A stretch of DNA of 36,330 nt, from positions 150,960 to 187,289 of the forward strand of contig VHZZ01000191.1 in the NCBI GenBank assembly GCA_009801015.1, given 5' to 3'. The notes beneath the pieces are model-generated. The model saw only the letters and a list, made by a program, of their open reading frames with translations, ran no database searches and was not told the origin of the DNA. The DNA is from Silene noctiflora. Lineage: Eukaryota; Streptophyta; Magnoliopsida; Caryophyllales; Caryophyllaceae. Made by a program: the position numbers and the translations under genes. Each line of letters starts with the position of its first letter. Position 1 is the stretch's first letter. Below are positions 23,551-34,439 of this stretch, piece after piece.

Positions 23551-24711
23551 TAATATTTTTTTTGAGAAAAAGGAACATACATCAGATGTACTACCTCATA
23601 TTTTACTTGTTTTTGAGCATTTGCGTATTTTTTCTGAGCTTATTAACTCAAACTTTATTTGTTTTTGAGCATATGTGTATTCTTTCTGAGCTTATTAAAG
23701 TTTATAAGTTACATTTTAATTTTTTTCGTCAAAAATCAAATTTAACTAAGTTTTTATGTAATGTTTTTGAGTTTTATTATAACTTTTTGAGCTTAATGTT
23801 TTAGTGAATGAACTCAGAAACTTTATATAAAACTCGTAATTTTTAAAATAAAACTCAAAAACTTTGTTATAATGCTCAAAAATTATAAAACTGGTGGTAG
23901 TACATATAATCCTCATACTGATTTTTTTGAAGGCAGAATATAGTAGTGGTTGTTAGTTTGTTACTAACAACACACAGTGTTCTTCAAAAGATATTCAACA
24001 AGGCTATCAACATGTGCATTTCTCACATTAACTTTTCTAATTAAAAAAATCAAAGACATTTCTCACACACAATCCTCTCCACCGACGCACTGTCGGCTCC
24101 TAATTCCTAAACACCAACACAAACATTGCTGTCTTACATTTCACTGCTCATTATTACCGCTCCTCCCATGTCCCATCCCTCTAAATTTCCGTGTTAAGAC
24201 CGTTGTAAGTTAAAACAACACTCACAATGTTACGACGGGGTACCATAAAAATTAAGAAGCCTTAATTTAAAATCTTCTTAGGCAAAATCTAGTACTCGTT
24301 ATATAAGATTTTAATTTAACACGGTTTTAAATAAAAAGTTACTGCTCCGTCTTTTTACTGGGTCATTGCTTTGCTGCTTTAAATTCCTGTTGTTTTCCTA
24401 ACAGCTAAGCCAAACTGATCATTAAAAATGCTCACAAAGACAAAAATCATGTCATCTTGTGTGAATTATTTGTCTAAATAATTGCAGATTTAGATCTCTT
24501 TTATCACTATTAATTTAAGTAACAACTAAACTAAACAATTACAGTGAACTTTCCTGGCTGTTTTGCTTGATTTTTTTTTTATACTCTAGCAAATAAAAAG
24601 CTGTTGTATTCATATCCTTTGCTTCTCCTCTTCAACCCCACTTCATTTCCCTCTCTCTATCTCTATCTATCATCATTTGTAGATCTTGAAGTGAAGAGAA
24701 AAGCAGTAAAA

Positions 24712-27700
24712 ATGGAGTCTTTCTCCATTAACAGACTTACCAAGTTCACTGTTTTCATTGCATTCCTGATTTCCTGCACTTTTTTCACTTCTTCTGGTAA
24801 CTAACTAACTACCCACGTCATCCTTCTTTTTTGGAACTTTTTATGTGTTGATTTTGTATGTTTTTAGTCAAATTAGCATTGTGTTGGTTCAATCTAATTA
24901 ATTTTAGCTTATGGGTATTTCCAAAATTTGATCTTTTTTGGAATCTGCCTTTTTTTAGTGAATTCTGGTTAATTGAACTGTTATTGATCCAAATTGTGCT
25001 GTAAATTTTACCAGTTATGGGTTTGCTGCTAAATTTGTTAATATGGTAAATACTCCCACCGTCCCGATCATTTGTTTACCTTCAGTTAAAATACCCGTCA
25101 CGAATCACGCATACCCCCTCCGTCTCAATCATTTTTTTGTGACGGGTATTTTAACCAAAGGTAAACAAATGATGGGGACGAAGGGAGTATTAGTATTATT
25201 GTTTTGATCTGCTAGCTTATGGCCAGTTGTTAATGTGTATATTGAATTTTCTGCTTTATATGTACATAGATGAGTTAGATCTAGTGATAATCATTGCTGT
25301 GTTTGCTTAATTCTTATTCAGAAGCTTACGACGCACTCGATCCGAATGGAAACATTACTATCAAATGGGATNTTGTNCAATGGACTGGAGATGGATATGT
25401 TGTAAGTACTGCTAGACCAATCTCTTGTCACTGTCTTGATTTCTTTACATTCGGTTAAGAATCGACATTTTTTCCTGCAACTTATGTTAATCAATGATTA
25501 TGATTGGTGTGCGAGTGTGTCTTTGTTAATCAATCACTGTCATTTGATGACTTGGTTGGAATTTGGGTACGATATTCTAATCTTTGAAAAATCTGTGCAA
25601 GCATGTGTCTATAAAAGGAATTACCGTAATTAGGTTATGTATATAAATGTCTTTAATGGACAAGTATACGGGATCTTATTTTAGTCGAGATTTACAGGAG
25701 ACTTACAGTTTTAAAAAACTCGTTTCTTTGGCTCACTATGTCCTCGTAATGAACTCATTTTTGCATTTTATGTTGTGCGCAGGCTACTGTGACAATGTTC
25801 AACTTTCAGCAGTACCGTCATATTCAAGCCCCCGGGTGGACTCTAGGTTGGACTTGGGCAAAAAAGGAAGTAATATGGACTATGGTAGGAAGTCAAACCA
25901 CGGAGCAAGGAGATTGTTCGAAATTTAAAGCAAACCTTCCTCATTGCTGTAAGAAGACTCCAACAGTGGTTGATTTGTTACCTGGAACTCCGTACAACCA
26001 GCAATTTACAAATTGCTGCCGTGGAGGGGTGTTAAACTCATGGGCTCAGGATCCATCCACTGCTGTTAGTGCTTTTCAAGTTAGTGTAGGTCAAGCAGGA
26101 ACAACTAATAAAACAGTCAAGGTGCCGAGGAACTTCACGTTGCTATCACCGGGCCCTGGCTACACTTGTGGGCCTGCTAAGGTTGGAAAGCCAACGCAGT
26201 TTGTGACATCTGATAAGCGGAGGACCACTCAAGCTTTGAGTAAGTATCCTGTTTAGAAATTTCCGACGTCTGAGTTTGTTAGTTCTTTGGTTTGGCATAT
26301 AGGTAAACGGTAAACACTCCAAAAACAAATGTTTGAACAACAACAATTATCCTAGCGCTTCATTGGTTCCCTACGGTAGCAGGGTAGGGGATGGGCTGCG
26401 AAGGGGAGGTAAGAGAGTGTCTAATGCACGCAGCCTTACCACTGTTCTAAAATAAGGACTGTGTATGCATAATCCTTCATGAAATTTGCGTCAACAATGC
26501 AATTATGCACTGGTAGTTCACAACACAAGAAGGATGCAAAGTTCACTGAGCCATTTTGCTTTAATCAGTTATATTCCGAATACGAAGTATATTCCAAAGA
26601 CGGTAATTATGATTCCAGTCATTCCATTAATAATGAGCTGCGTGAATGGTTGACCTGTTTCTGTAGGATATTAGTTAGACATGGTTTCTGCCTACTCAAC
26701 TATAATTTTCAGATGTAGATTATCTGATTAGAAGTACTTTCTTGCAAGAATGCTTTCTAGTGGTAAAAAGGTTGCTTACTTAACGTTTAACTTATTGGGG
26801 CTGTAACGATCTCAATCTCACAGAATTGTTATTTTCCTTTTGGCAGTGACTTGGAATGTTACTTGCACATACTCTCAGTTCTTGGCTAAAAAGACTCCTA
26901 CGTGTTGTGTTTCGCTCTCCTCTTTTTACAATGAAACAATCGTACCTTGCCCGACTTGTGCATGTGGATGTCAGAACAACATAACCCAACCAGGAAGCTG
27001 TGTCGAGTAAGTAACTTCATAGCATATTTTATTATGCTTTTTATAAATGCTTTTATCACACTAAAATAGAGCTTGAATATATGATGGCTTTGGTTGCAGG
27101 AGAGACAATCCGTATTTAGCATCAGCTGTTTCAGCAGGCACATCTAAAACTGGATTCAATGCACCTCTAGTTCAGTGTAGCAGTCACATGTGTCCTGTCC
27201 GAATTCATTGGCATGTGAAGGTCAATTACAAGGATTATTGGAGAGTTAAGGTCACGATTACAAACTTCAATTACAGAATGAACTACTCTAACTGGAATCT
27301 GGTTGTGCAACATCCCAACTTCGATAACCTCACCCAAGTCTTCAGCTTCAATTACAAAGGATTGACTCCTTATGATGGCTTAAGTAAGTACTCTATATTT
27401 ATTGTAGTTTTCACCAGCATTGTTTTTATTTCCGGAATCTAAAGAAGGGATATTTGATTGTTTTGCAGATGATACTGGCATGCTATGGGGAGAAAAGTTT
27501 TACAATGATCTGCTCATGCAGGCTGGGCCTTTAGGAAATGCACAGTCGGAGTTACTATTTCAGAAGGAAAAGACATCATTTACTTTCGAGAAAGGATGGG
27601 CTTTTCCACGACGAGTATACTTCAACGGAGATAACTGTGTGATGCCTCCCCCAGATGCTTATCCATGGCTGCCAAATGCTAGTACAAAACGTGTGTCGTC

Positions 27701-27761
27701 CCTCCTTCAGCTAGCTGTAACTGTAATGGCATCCCTTGCTTTCTTGCTGGCACTTGCGTAA
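24712..27761 (+). CDS. COB: COBRA, GPI-anchored cell-wall protein
   Basis: Six exons: 24712-24796, 25322-25401, 25783-26239, 26847-27006, 27100-27383 and 27469-27761. They total 1359 nt, giving 452 aa; Arabidopsis COB is 456 aa. The N-terminal signal peptide covers about 1-28, and the mature part opens EAYDALDPNGNITIKWD. The plant-specific COBRA domain follows, with the aromatic-rich PGWTLGWTWAKKEVIW stretch, the CCVS signature at 227-230 within a Cys-rich region, and many N-glycosylation sequons. The C-terminus has a likely omega site near NAS and a hydrophobic tail (VTVMASLAFLLALA) for GPI attachment. COBRA proteins sit on the outer plasma membrane/wall and guide cellulose microfibril orientation during anisotropic growth. 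Two ambiguous bases (25372, 25377) lie in exon 2. It could be called COBL1/2; overall sequence is closest to COB as I recall it. Confidence 0.95.
25053..25187. mobile_element. 135-bp near-perfect hairpin MITE in COB intron 1
   Basis: Arms of about 49 bp: the left begins CTCCCACCGTCCCGATCATT and the right, inverted, CTCCCTTCGTCCCCATCATT. Both continue through TTGTTTACCTT to AAAATACCCGTCAC, with about five mismatches. TA flanks at 25051-25052 and 25188-25189. The loop contains another CCCTCCGTCTCAATCAT end, so one copy may have inserted into another. Confidence 0.75.
26350..26465 (+). mobile_element. Possible SINE fragment in COB intron 3
   Basis: The string GGTAGCAGGGTAGGGG, followed by GTGTCTAATGCACGCAGCCTTACC, resembles the body of plant SINEs, which often carry an ACGCAGCCTTACC-like segment. 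I could not identify both Pol III boxes, a poly(A)/T tail or a target duplication, so this is tentative. Confidence 0.3.
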
Positions 27762-28568
27762 TGAGCGTAATGAAGTGATGTCTCCCCTTAAACCTCTCTT
27801 CATCAACCTGGTGCAGTAACTACTGCTGATAGGTGAAGCAATATAGCCTGGCTCAGGTGCGCCGCACATTACCACTGGAATGAGTGTATTTCTTGACCAT
27901 CTAAGATGTTGAACATTGAAAGATGACACCATTTTGTTTAGGATAGTTTCTATACTACTTACAATATTTTTTGTATTCTTGTTTAGATAGTTTATGGAAT
28001 TCCTGTTTTAGTGTTGTAATTTATAATCCGTAATAACTATCTGGCCTTGAAAATGAAAATGGATACATAATTATTTCTTCTTGTATTTGAAAGCATTGGA
28101 TCTTGTTTAAGAACTCGGACCTGTTATAATATTTGCAACTCATCTTTGATATCTGTGTTTCTATTTTCCGTGGAGCCAGAAACTCGCAATTATTTGGTTC
28201 TAAATTATTACGGAAAAAGCTGCTATGACCAAGTTGACGCGTTGCTTTTACTGTGCAGTAGCAGCGATTGAATGCAATTTTCATGAGCCATATCTAGAAA
28301 CCATTATATGTTGTAAACATAGGAATAACTGAATAAGATTGCATAGTCTGACCGACTTTACCTCTCATTTGCGGAAGCCGACACTGGGATAATGCTGTGG
28401 TGGTGCCAGTAATTTCCTATCTGTATGTAGCTCCATTGATTGAAATTATGACAGTAGTTTAACTTTATATTTGATTCCTTGGTTACAAAAAAGTTTTTTC
28501 TACAACATTTCTGTGGTGAAATGGATGATGTATTACAAAATGAGTCGCTTCGAGCAAGAAGAATTCAC
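27762..28568. other. Shared 3' intergenic region of the two COBRA genes
   Basis: The region is 807 bp between the two stop codons of the convergent pair, so both 3' UTRs and polyadenylation sites must fit here. It is AT-rich, with no coding sequence that I can support. Confidence 0.5.
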
Positions 28569-30491
28569 CTAAATGAGAACTGCCATTAAACACAAAATAG
28601 TTGTCACTGTGAAATAAGATACAGAAATCATATTGGCAGTATTTGGGAGAAAAGGGTATGCATCTGGTGGCGGAAGCCTACATTCATCTCCATTGAAGTA
28701 GACTCTTCTCGGAAATGCCCATCCTTGTTTCAAGGTGAATGTTTCTATATCTTTCTGCAGGAGAACTTCAGACTGAACGTTCCCAAATGGCCCCGCTTCC
28801 ATTAGAAGGTCGTTGTAGAACTTCGTACCAAAGAACATACCAGTATCATCTGCAGAAAAGATAGAATGAGTGTCTTTTCCAAAGTCAATCCTGCAACAAG
28901 CGGGTTTTGTCACTTAAATAGGAGGCACTTACTGATGGATCCGTAAGAGACTACAGGCTTGTAGTCGAAGCTGAAAACTTGGGTGACATTGTTTAGGTTG
29001 GGATGTTGAACCACCAACGTCCACTCAGTATAATTTATGCGATAATTGAAATTGGTAATGGCAATCTTAGCACGCCAATAGTCCTTGTAGTTGACCTTGA
29101 CATGCCAGTGAATTCTAATAGGGCACATATGATGTGTGCATTGCAGAAGAGGCGTGTTATCCTTCCTTGGAGTGTTTATTCCTGTATGGTGCAGTTTCTT
29201 CGAGTCGCTCCTACATTTCCATTTGATTAAAACAATGTTCAGTTTAATGGAAACATATCAAATCCTGTGTGATGACGGTCAGTGCTAAGAGGTTGGTAAG
29301 ACCGTCTCAGTATAAGTTGTTAGGGATTGGAAAATATTGAATTAATACTATGTAGAGCGTACGGGTCTTACTTGATGCAGGTGTTTTTGTTTTGGCAACC
29401 ACAAGAACACGAAGGACAAGGAGTTATGGTTTCATTGTAGAAAGACGAGAACGAGACACAGCAGGATGGGTACTTTGAGGCCAGAAACTGTGAGTAAGTG
29501 CATGTTACATTCCATGTCACTGCAAGTTAGAAGCAATGAATTCAGTTTGTTGGCTGTGATTTTCCGCTTTAGGACGTTCTGAACAAGAGTAATCTCAGTG
29601 AAGTTAGTTGAAGTATATAAATCTTACTGAGAGCCTGAGTTTTCCTCCTGTGGTCAGGAGTGAGGAAGACAGTGGACGGCACCACCTTTGCGGGGCCACA
29701 GGTATAACCAGGTCCCGGGCCAAGCAAGGTGAAATTCTTTGGCAACTTTACCGTTTTGTTTGAGGTTCCCGCCTGGCCAACGCTGACCTGGAAGGCAGAT
29801 ACAGCGGCTGAGGGATCCTGACCCCACGCTGCCAGGACACCGCCCTTGCAGCAATTTGTAAACTGCTGGTTGTAGGGTACTCCAGGGAGCAGATCCACAA
29901 CAGTAGGAGTCTTCTTGCAGCAGTGTGGTATGTTTGCCTTAAACTTAGAACAGTCGCCTTGCTCTGTGGTTTGCGCTCCCACCATCGTCCATATAACTTC
30001 TTTCTTCGCCCATGTCCATCCTAGTGTCCACCCTGGGTTCATTATCTGCCTGTACATCTGGAAGTTGTTCATTGTGACCACCGCCTACAACAAGTTTGCA
30101 AATGAGACGATCCCACACAACTTTCTTGCTAGACTTCACCATATAAGGTGCATTTCATATATTGATATATACTCTCTATATATATATGAGTCGATGTATA
30201 TATGTAGTTTTGTCCAACTGTTGCAGATAAAGATGAGTGATATAACGCTTACCACGTAACCATCTGGAGTCCATTGCATTACATCCCATTTGATTGTTAT
30301 GTTCCCAGTGGGATCTAATGGATCATATGCATCTGTTTTTTCGCGTATGAAGGAATGTCAAAGTATTAGCCGAAATTAAGTAGGCAGGACAGACAACAGA
30401 AAATAAAGAAACCAGGAAATTCTTTACCTGTTGGGGGAGAAAGCATGATAACTGCGAGTATAGCAGAGACAGCGAACTTCAGTCTCGACAT
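28569..30491 (-). CDS. COBRA-like GPI-anchored protein (COB paralog)
   Basis: Six exons: 30491-30428, 30332-30253, 30084-29628, 29519-29372, 29210-28933 and 28849-28569. They total 1308 nt, giving 435 aa. All intron phases, and the 80- and 457-nt lengths of exons 2 and 3, match the COB gene next door. The signal peptide is short (MSRLKFAVSAILAVIMLSPP), and the mature start is DAYDPLDPTGNITIKWD. The CCVS signature lies at 220-223. The C-terminal hydrophobic tail (FTVTTILCLMAVLI) suggests GPI anchoring. Exons 4 and 5 are 12 and 6 nt shorter than in COB, and the linker after the Cys-rich motif (NTCIKSDSKKLHHTGINTPR) is basic and quite different. An in-frame upstream ATG at 30542 would add 17 polar residues and bury the signal peptide, so I prefer 30491. 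The role is probably in cell-wall cellulose organisation, likely with different expression. Confidence 0.93.
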
Positions 30492-31868
30492 TCTGGCAGA
30501 TACACAACTGTATTGGCTTTGATCATTTCTTTCACACCCCATTTCCGAACTTTACACTCACGCATAAACCTGAGGCCGACTTTCTCAATAGGAAACTCGA
30601 GGATGTTAGTAGCTTTACTAAAGATTAATACCGTGTTTTGATGCAAAAACTGCAGAGAAACTATATGTAATGCTGTTAATGAATCTTAATATGTGAGTCT
30701 ATATGGATGATGAAATAGTTGCTGCATTCTGAAGTTAAGAGTTCAGTAAGAAAGATTGATGTCAGAGACAGTCTAACCCAAATAAGGTAAGCTGTCCCTT
30801 TTTTCTGTCAGTGATGGTTGTCTGAATTCCTTTAGTACAAGGAAACTTGACTTCAAATTAACATATTAGTTAGTAATGATTGTCCAAGTCTACTTCATTT
30901 TCTTCCATCTGACTACCAGAATGTACACTGCCTGTCTGCCTCTTCAAAGGTCTCTAGTATGGTGTGCTCCGTGTGTACAGTGGCGGATCTTAAGAGGTCC
31001 GGCTATTTAGGATTATAATGGATCGGTTTCTAACGTTCTATATGATGGACCGTCCCTCGCCTAGGCCGCGTTCATCCATATTAATAAACTTACCGTATCT
31101 TTTGTTCGTGAAAAATATCACTCATATCTAGACTTGTTCTTTATCTACGAGCACTTTGATCAACTCGTAAGATATTGTTCTAATTTAGCCAAACAAAATG
31201 GCTGATCAACACATGTTAGGGTAAAATATGAGTAAGTTTATTACGGGTTGCGATCATATTAGAATCGGGTTAAATAAAATGGGATTTCTCACTTGTACCT
31301 CTCAACTTTTTTTCATTTCTCACTTGTACCTCGTTTCTTTGGAAGAAAAAAAAACTAATCTTTTTCGGAACTTGCACCCGGGAATTCTAGTAAGTCAAAG
31401 CTTATTCCGCCAAAAAATTAATAATTTTCGGAACACAGAAAAAAAAAACCCTTTAAAAACACACTACAAAAACCCAAGAACTCTTGAAACCCCTCACCCT
31501 AACAAGACCCTCCACAAACACATGGAAACTAAGATAACTAAACTACCCATTAACAATAACCACGATTCTTAAAACTAATAATATTAAAACTTTGAACTAA
31601 TAATAAATATAAAAACCATCTAAACTACAAAGTAGAATTGTCAAATGGGCCGGGAAGATCAGGTCATACAGATAGTCGGAATAGGGGTAAGATCCTACGA
31701 GTCTTGATTCGGATATGGGTCAAAATATGGGTCAAAGAAAGGTTATGGTGTCTTTTAATTTACCATTCTCAGTGCGAAAAAACATACTTTTCAAAATTAA
31801 GTAATTATTTAATACTAATAATATAACTATATTTATTACTTACCGCAGCTATGGCTATAACACTTATA
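30492..31868. other. COBRA-like promoter side and gene-free DNA
   Basis: 30492-30900 should hold the promoter and leader of the COBRA-like gene. No other gene is seen. A short direct repeat, TTTCTCACTTGTACCTC, occurs at about 31287 and 31316. An A-rich low-complexity stretch at 31430-31620 gives a spurious frame. Confidence 0.4.
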
Positions 31869-32285
31869 CTAGTTTTAGACCCGTGCATAAAAATGCACGG
31901 GTTGTTTTTAAAATATTATAGTATTTTTTTTTTTTCCGATTTTAAATATTTTTGTTTTAATCACTATAAGTATTTGTTATGTACTACTATATACTTTAAT
32001 TATTATGGTAATTGTTTTTTTTTTTTTCAATTTTTAAAAATTTTCATTTCAATAATTTTTTTTGCAAGATCTTTTAGACCTATATTTATTCTCTTGGTTA
32101 ATTCCTTAGTTATTAAATTTACTTACGTAGTGATGCATTAAAAAATTAGTAAAGTAAGAAATTAATTAATCAAAATTTATGTGTGTGATGGTATAAGTAG
32201 TGGTGGGGTCAAAAAGTTATTCATCTCCTTAATATAATCAGCCAATCAGAAGTCTTAAAAAGACTTGACTTTTATATAATGTAGA
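31869..32285 (-). mobile_element. Non-autonomous Helitron, complete
   Basis: Read on the minus strand, the element starts A|TCTACATTATATAAAAGTC (32285 downward), the typical Helitron 5' end. It finishes with a perfect 10-bp hairpin (ACCCGTGCAT, loop TTTT, ATGCACGGGT), six bases, then CTAG|T at 31872-31869. Insertion between A and T without a target duplication fits the family. A subterminal palindrome AAGTCTTTTTAAGACTT lies near the 5' end. It is 417 bp with no Rep/helicase gene, so it depends on an autonomous partner. Confidence 0.8.
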
Positions 32286-32604
32286 TTTTAAATCGTTTAT
32301 AAAAAATAAATTTCTTTAATAAATTTTTTATTAAAGTTATACTCGTATAGAAAATATTTTTAAATAAATTATTTTAAATTTTTTATTATTAAATAAAGTA
32401 AGAGCTATATAAAATTATTTTATCTAAAAAAGGTTATTGTCTTTTATCTTACTATTTGTAATTTTTTATTATTCATTAATGTTCATTAGTTTATACTTTG
32501 AAGTTTGAAGCACAAAATACTACTCTGTAATGAAAAAGAGAGGAGAATATTATAGTGTACTAAACTTGTAGCGAAGAGTGAAATTCCCTCAAAAAACTTT
32601 GAGA

Positions 32605-33009
32605 TAGTGTTTGGAAACTCGAAATTAATTTCATTTTCATGATTTCAATTGTAGAAATTAAAATGTTTGAATAACATTTCAAATCCAATTTCAAAATTCA
32701 TTTGGAAAACCCATGAAATTGGAATTGGAATTGGAATTGGGCGGGCGGAAATGGGTCAAGGTTATTGATTTATTTATTTTTGAAAAAAAAATATTGTCAT
32801 GAAATATATTTGCGATCGGAAAAAATATTATATATAAAAATAGTGCGATGAAATTTGCATTAAAAAACGTGAATAGTGATGGATTTGAAATGACTACTAT
32901 AAGCCTATATGGTAGGAGGAATTTGAGAGGCTTCAATTTTAACTAGGTTGAAATTGGCAAGAAATTGAGTCCAATTCAAATTCTAAATTCTAAGGGTTAC
33001 CAAACACTA
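32605..33009. mobile_element. Possible MITE with TAGTGTTTGG ends
   Basis: The left end is TAGTGTTTGGAAAC and the inverted right end TAGTGTTTGGTAAC. The inner sequence has inverted GAAATT/AATTTC-rich words and a short GGAATT tandem run (32718-32738). The 405-bp size fits a MITE, but no clear target duplication was seen. Confidence 0.4.
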
Positions 33010-33206
33010 GAAATGTTTCAATTACGAAATTCAACTCTAATTATAGGCCGCCAAATATGCCAGAAGTCTTGAATTAAATAGAAAATTCGATACATGAAAT
33101 TTAAGTGATTAAGACTAACTCTAAAATAATTGAGAGAAAGAAAATAGAGAAATAACTTCGACTAAAATGATACTTCGTACATGCTAATTTTAAGCACAAA
33201 AACATC

Positions 33207-33247
33207 TGAGAGATGGTCTCTCAATAGCGTTATTGAGAGACCTCTCA
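33207..33247. repeat. Palindrome of GAGAG-GTCTCTCAATA
   Basis: TGAGAGATGGTCTCTCAATA is followed after four bases by TATTGAGAGACCTCTCA, giving a hairpin with two one-base bulges. It may be a relic of fused transposon ends. Confidence 0.5.
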
Positions 33248-33298
33248 CATAATGGGGTGAGGGAGCCACTGCTTTTTCTATTTTCCTATTTTAAGATA

Positions 33299-33494
33299 CT
33301 CTCTCCTATTCTATATTTTCTTCTTTATTTCCTTATTCGGTTATTTGGGTTTTCTTCCCTATTTCTTTTTTTGGATGAGTTGTGTAGCCCAAATTCAATG
33401 GCATGTAGGATAGTATGTTTTGTGTGGTCCAAATTCACTTTGTTATTTCATGTGAAAAAAAGGAAAGAGGAATAAAATATAGAATAAGAGGGAG
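33299..33494. mobile_element. Stowaway MITE
   Basis: The left end CTCTCTCCTATTCTATATTT and the inverted right end CTCCCTCTTATTCTATATTT are flanked by TA (33297-33298, 33495-33496). It is 196 bp, starting 51 bp from the palindrome. Confidence 0.7.
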
Positions 33495-33817
33495 TATTAC
33501 AATACGCAAAATTAAACACGTGTTTATATTTGATTATTTGAGTTATCATGAATGATTTGGGTGTAGATATGCACGAGATATTTCCACCATCCAATTTTCC
33601 ATATACTCTAAAACAAATGTAGGAAATATGAACTTATTTGGCCAAAAATAACCTTAATCAAAATGTCGTAAAAGACATTGCCCTAAATCAGTTAGACCCC
33701 ACACAGGTGCTTTTGTGCACTCCAAAAACAGAGGCGGCGGGCGCTTGGGGAGACTATAGTATCTTCTCTATAATCTGGTTAACACTAGTATAAACACACC
33801 TTCATATATAAACTAAT

Positions 33818-33993
33818 AAACCTTTATATAAAGGGAACTATATATCCACAGTTTTTTGTTGTAAACTCTAGTTAACACTGGTAAGTCTCTACTATTCTAC
33901 CAATGTGCGATAATATAGCATTGGAGCAACACCCAACTCCAATAACAAAAACCTTTATATAAAGGGAATTATATATCCACAGTTTTTTGTTGT
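33818..33993. repeat. 45-bp direct repeat, copies 131 bp apart start to start
   Basis: 33818-33862 and 33949-33993 are nearly identical (one C/T change). Each begins AAACCTTTATATAAAGGGAA and ends CACAGTTTTTTGTTGT. The unit contains a palindromic TTTATATAAA. The intervening 86 bp differs. No gene is adjacent. Confidence 0.85.
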
Positions 33994-34439
33994 TTATCGT
34001 TAGCGCAATAAAATTCTCGCTCGTGAATTTTAATACTACTGTATTTTTTAGAGCTTAAATTCGTGACGGTTGATTAGGTTAAAATAACATCTTAAATTTA
34101 GTAAGTTCAATGGATGTATTGTTAAATTATTGTTGTTGGATTTGATTGGGTGTGGATAAGGGCTTAAAGTTATGTTCATTCTTGTTGGCCATATTACCCT
34201 CACTTCTCTGTATTTTTATATCATCTCCAGATTTGTAAGTTTCTTTGACCGATTTGTTGTTACAATAACACCCAATAGCTACACGCAGGAGTGGACCCAC
34301 TTTTATGCTTGGTGTTGCAAAAATGCTATGCCTGACAGAAATAAAGGACGTGCTAAATTCCACGCATTTGTCTATGTATTCTAAATATGCCCCTCCCATT
34401 TCTCATAGTCACAAAGAAAATCAAAAATAAAAAAAAAAG

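Larger units (their letters stand above)
21493..24711. other. Divergent intergenic region between CstF50 and COB
   Basis: This 3.2-kb region must hold both promoters. Near CstF50 it is AT-rich. A GC-rich relic (21715-22375), a foldback (about 23022-23185) and a MITE (23341-23550) fill the middle. Immediately before COB, 24600-24700 is a CT-rich leader (CCCTCTCTCTATCTCTATCT) typical of plant 5' UTRs. The sequence TTTTATACTC at about 24578 is a weak TATA candidate. Confidence 0.45.

Noticed and set aside
31228-31572. 114-codon plus-strand frame
   Set aside because: A-rich and repetitive, rich in Lys/Asn/Thr from poly-A bias; no homology recognised.
33818-33993. CRISPR-like repeat-spacer-repeat
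   Set aside because: Only two copies, AT-rich, with an 86-bp spacer in a plant nuclear context; not a CRISPR array.
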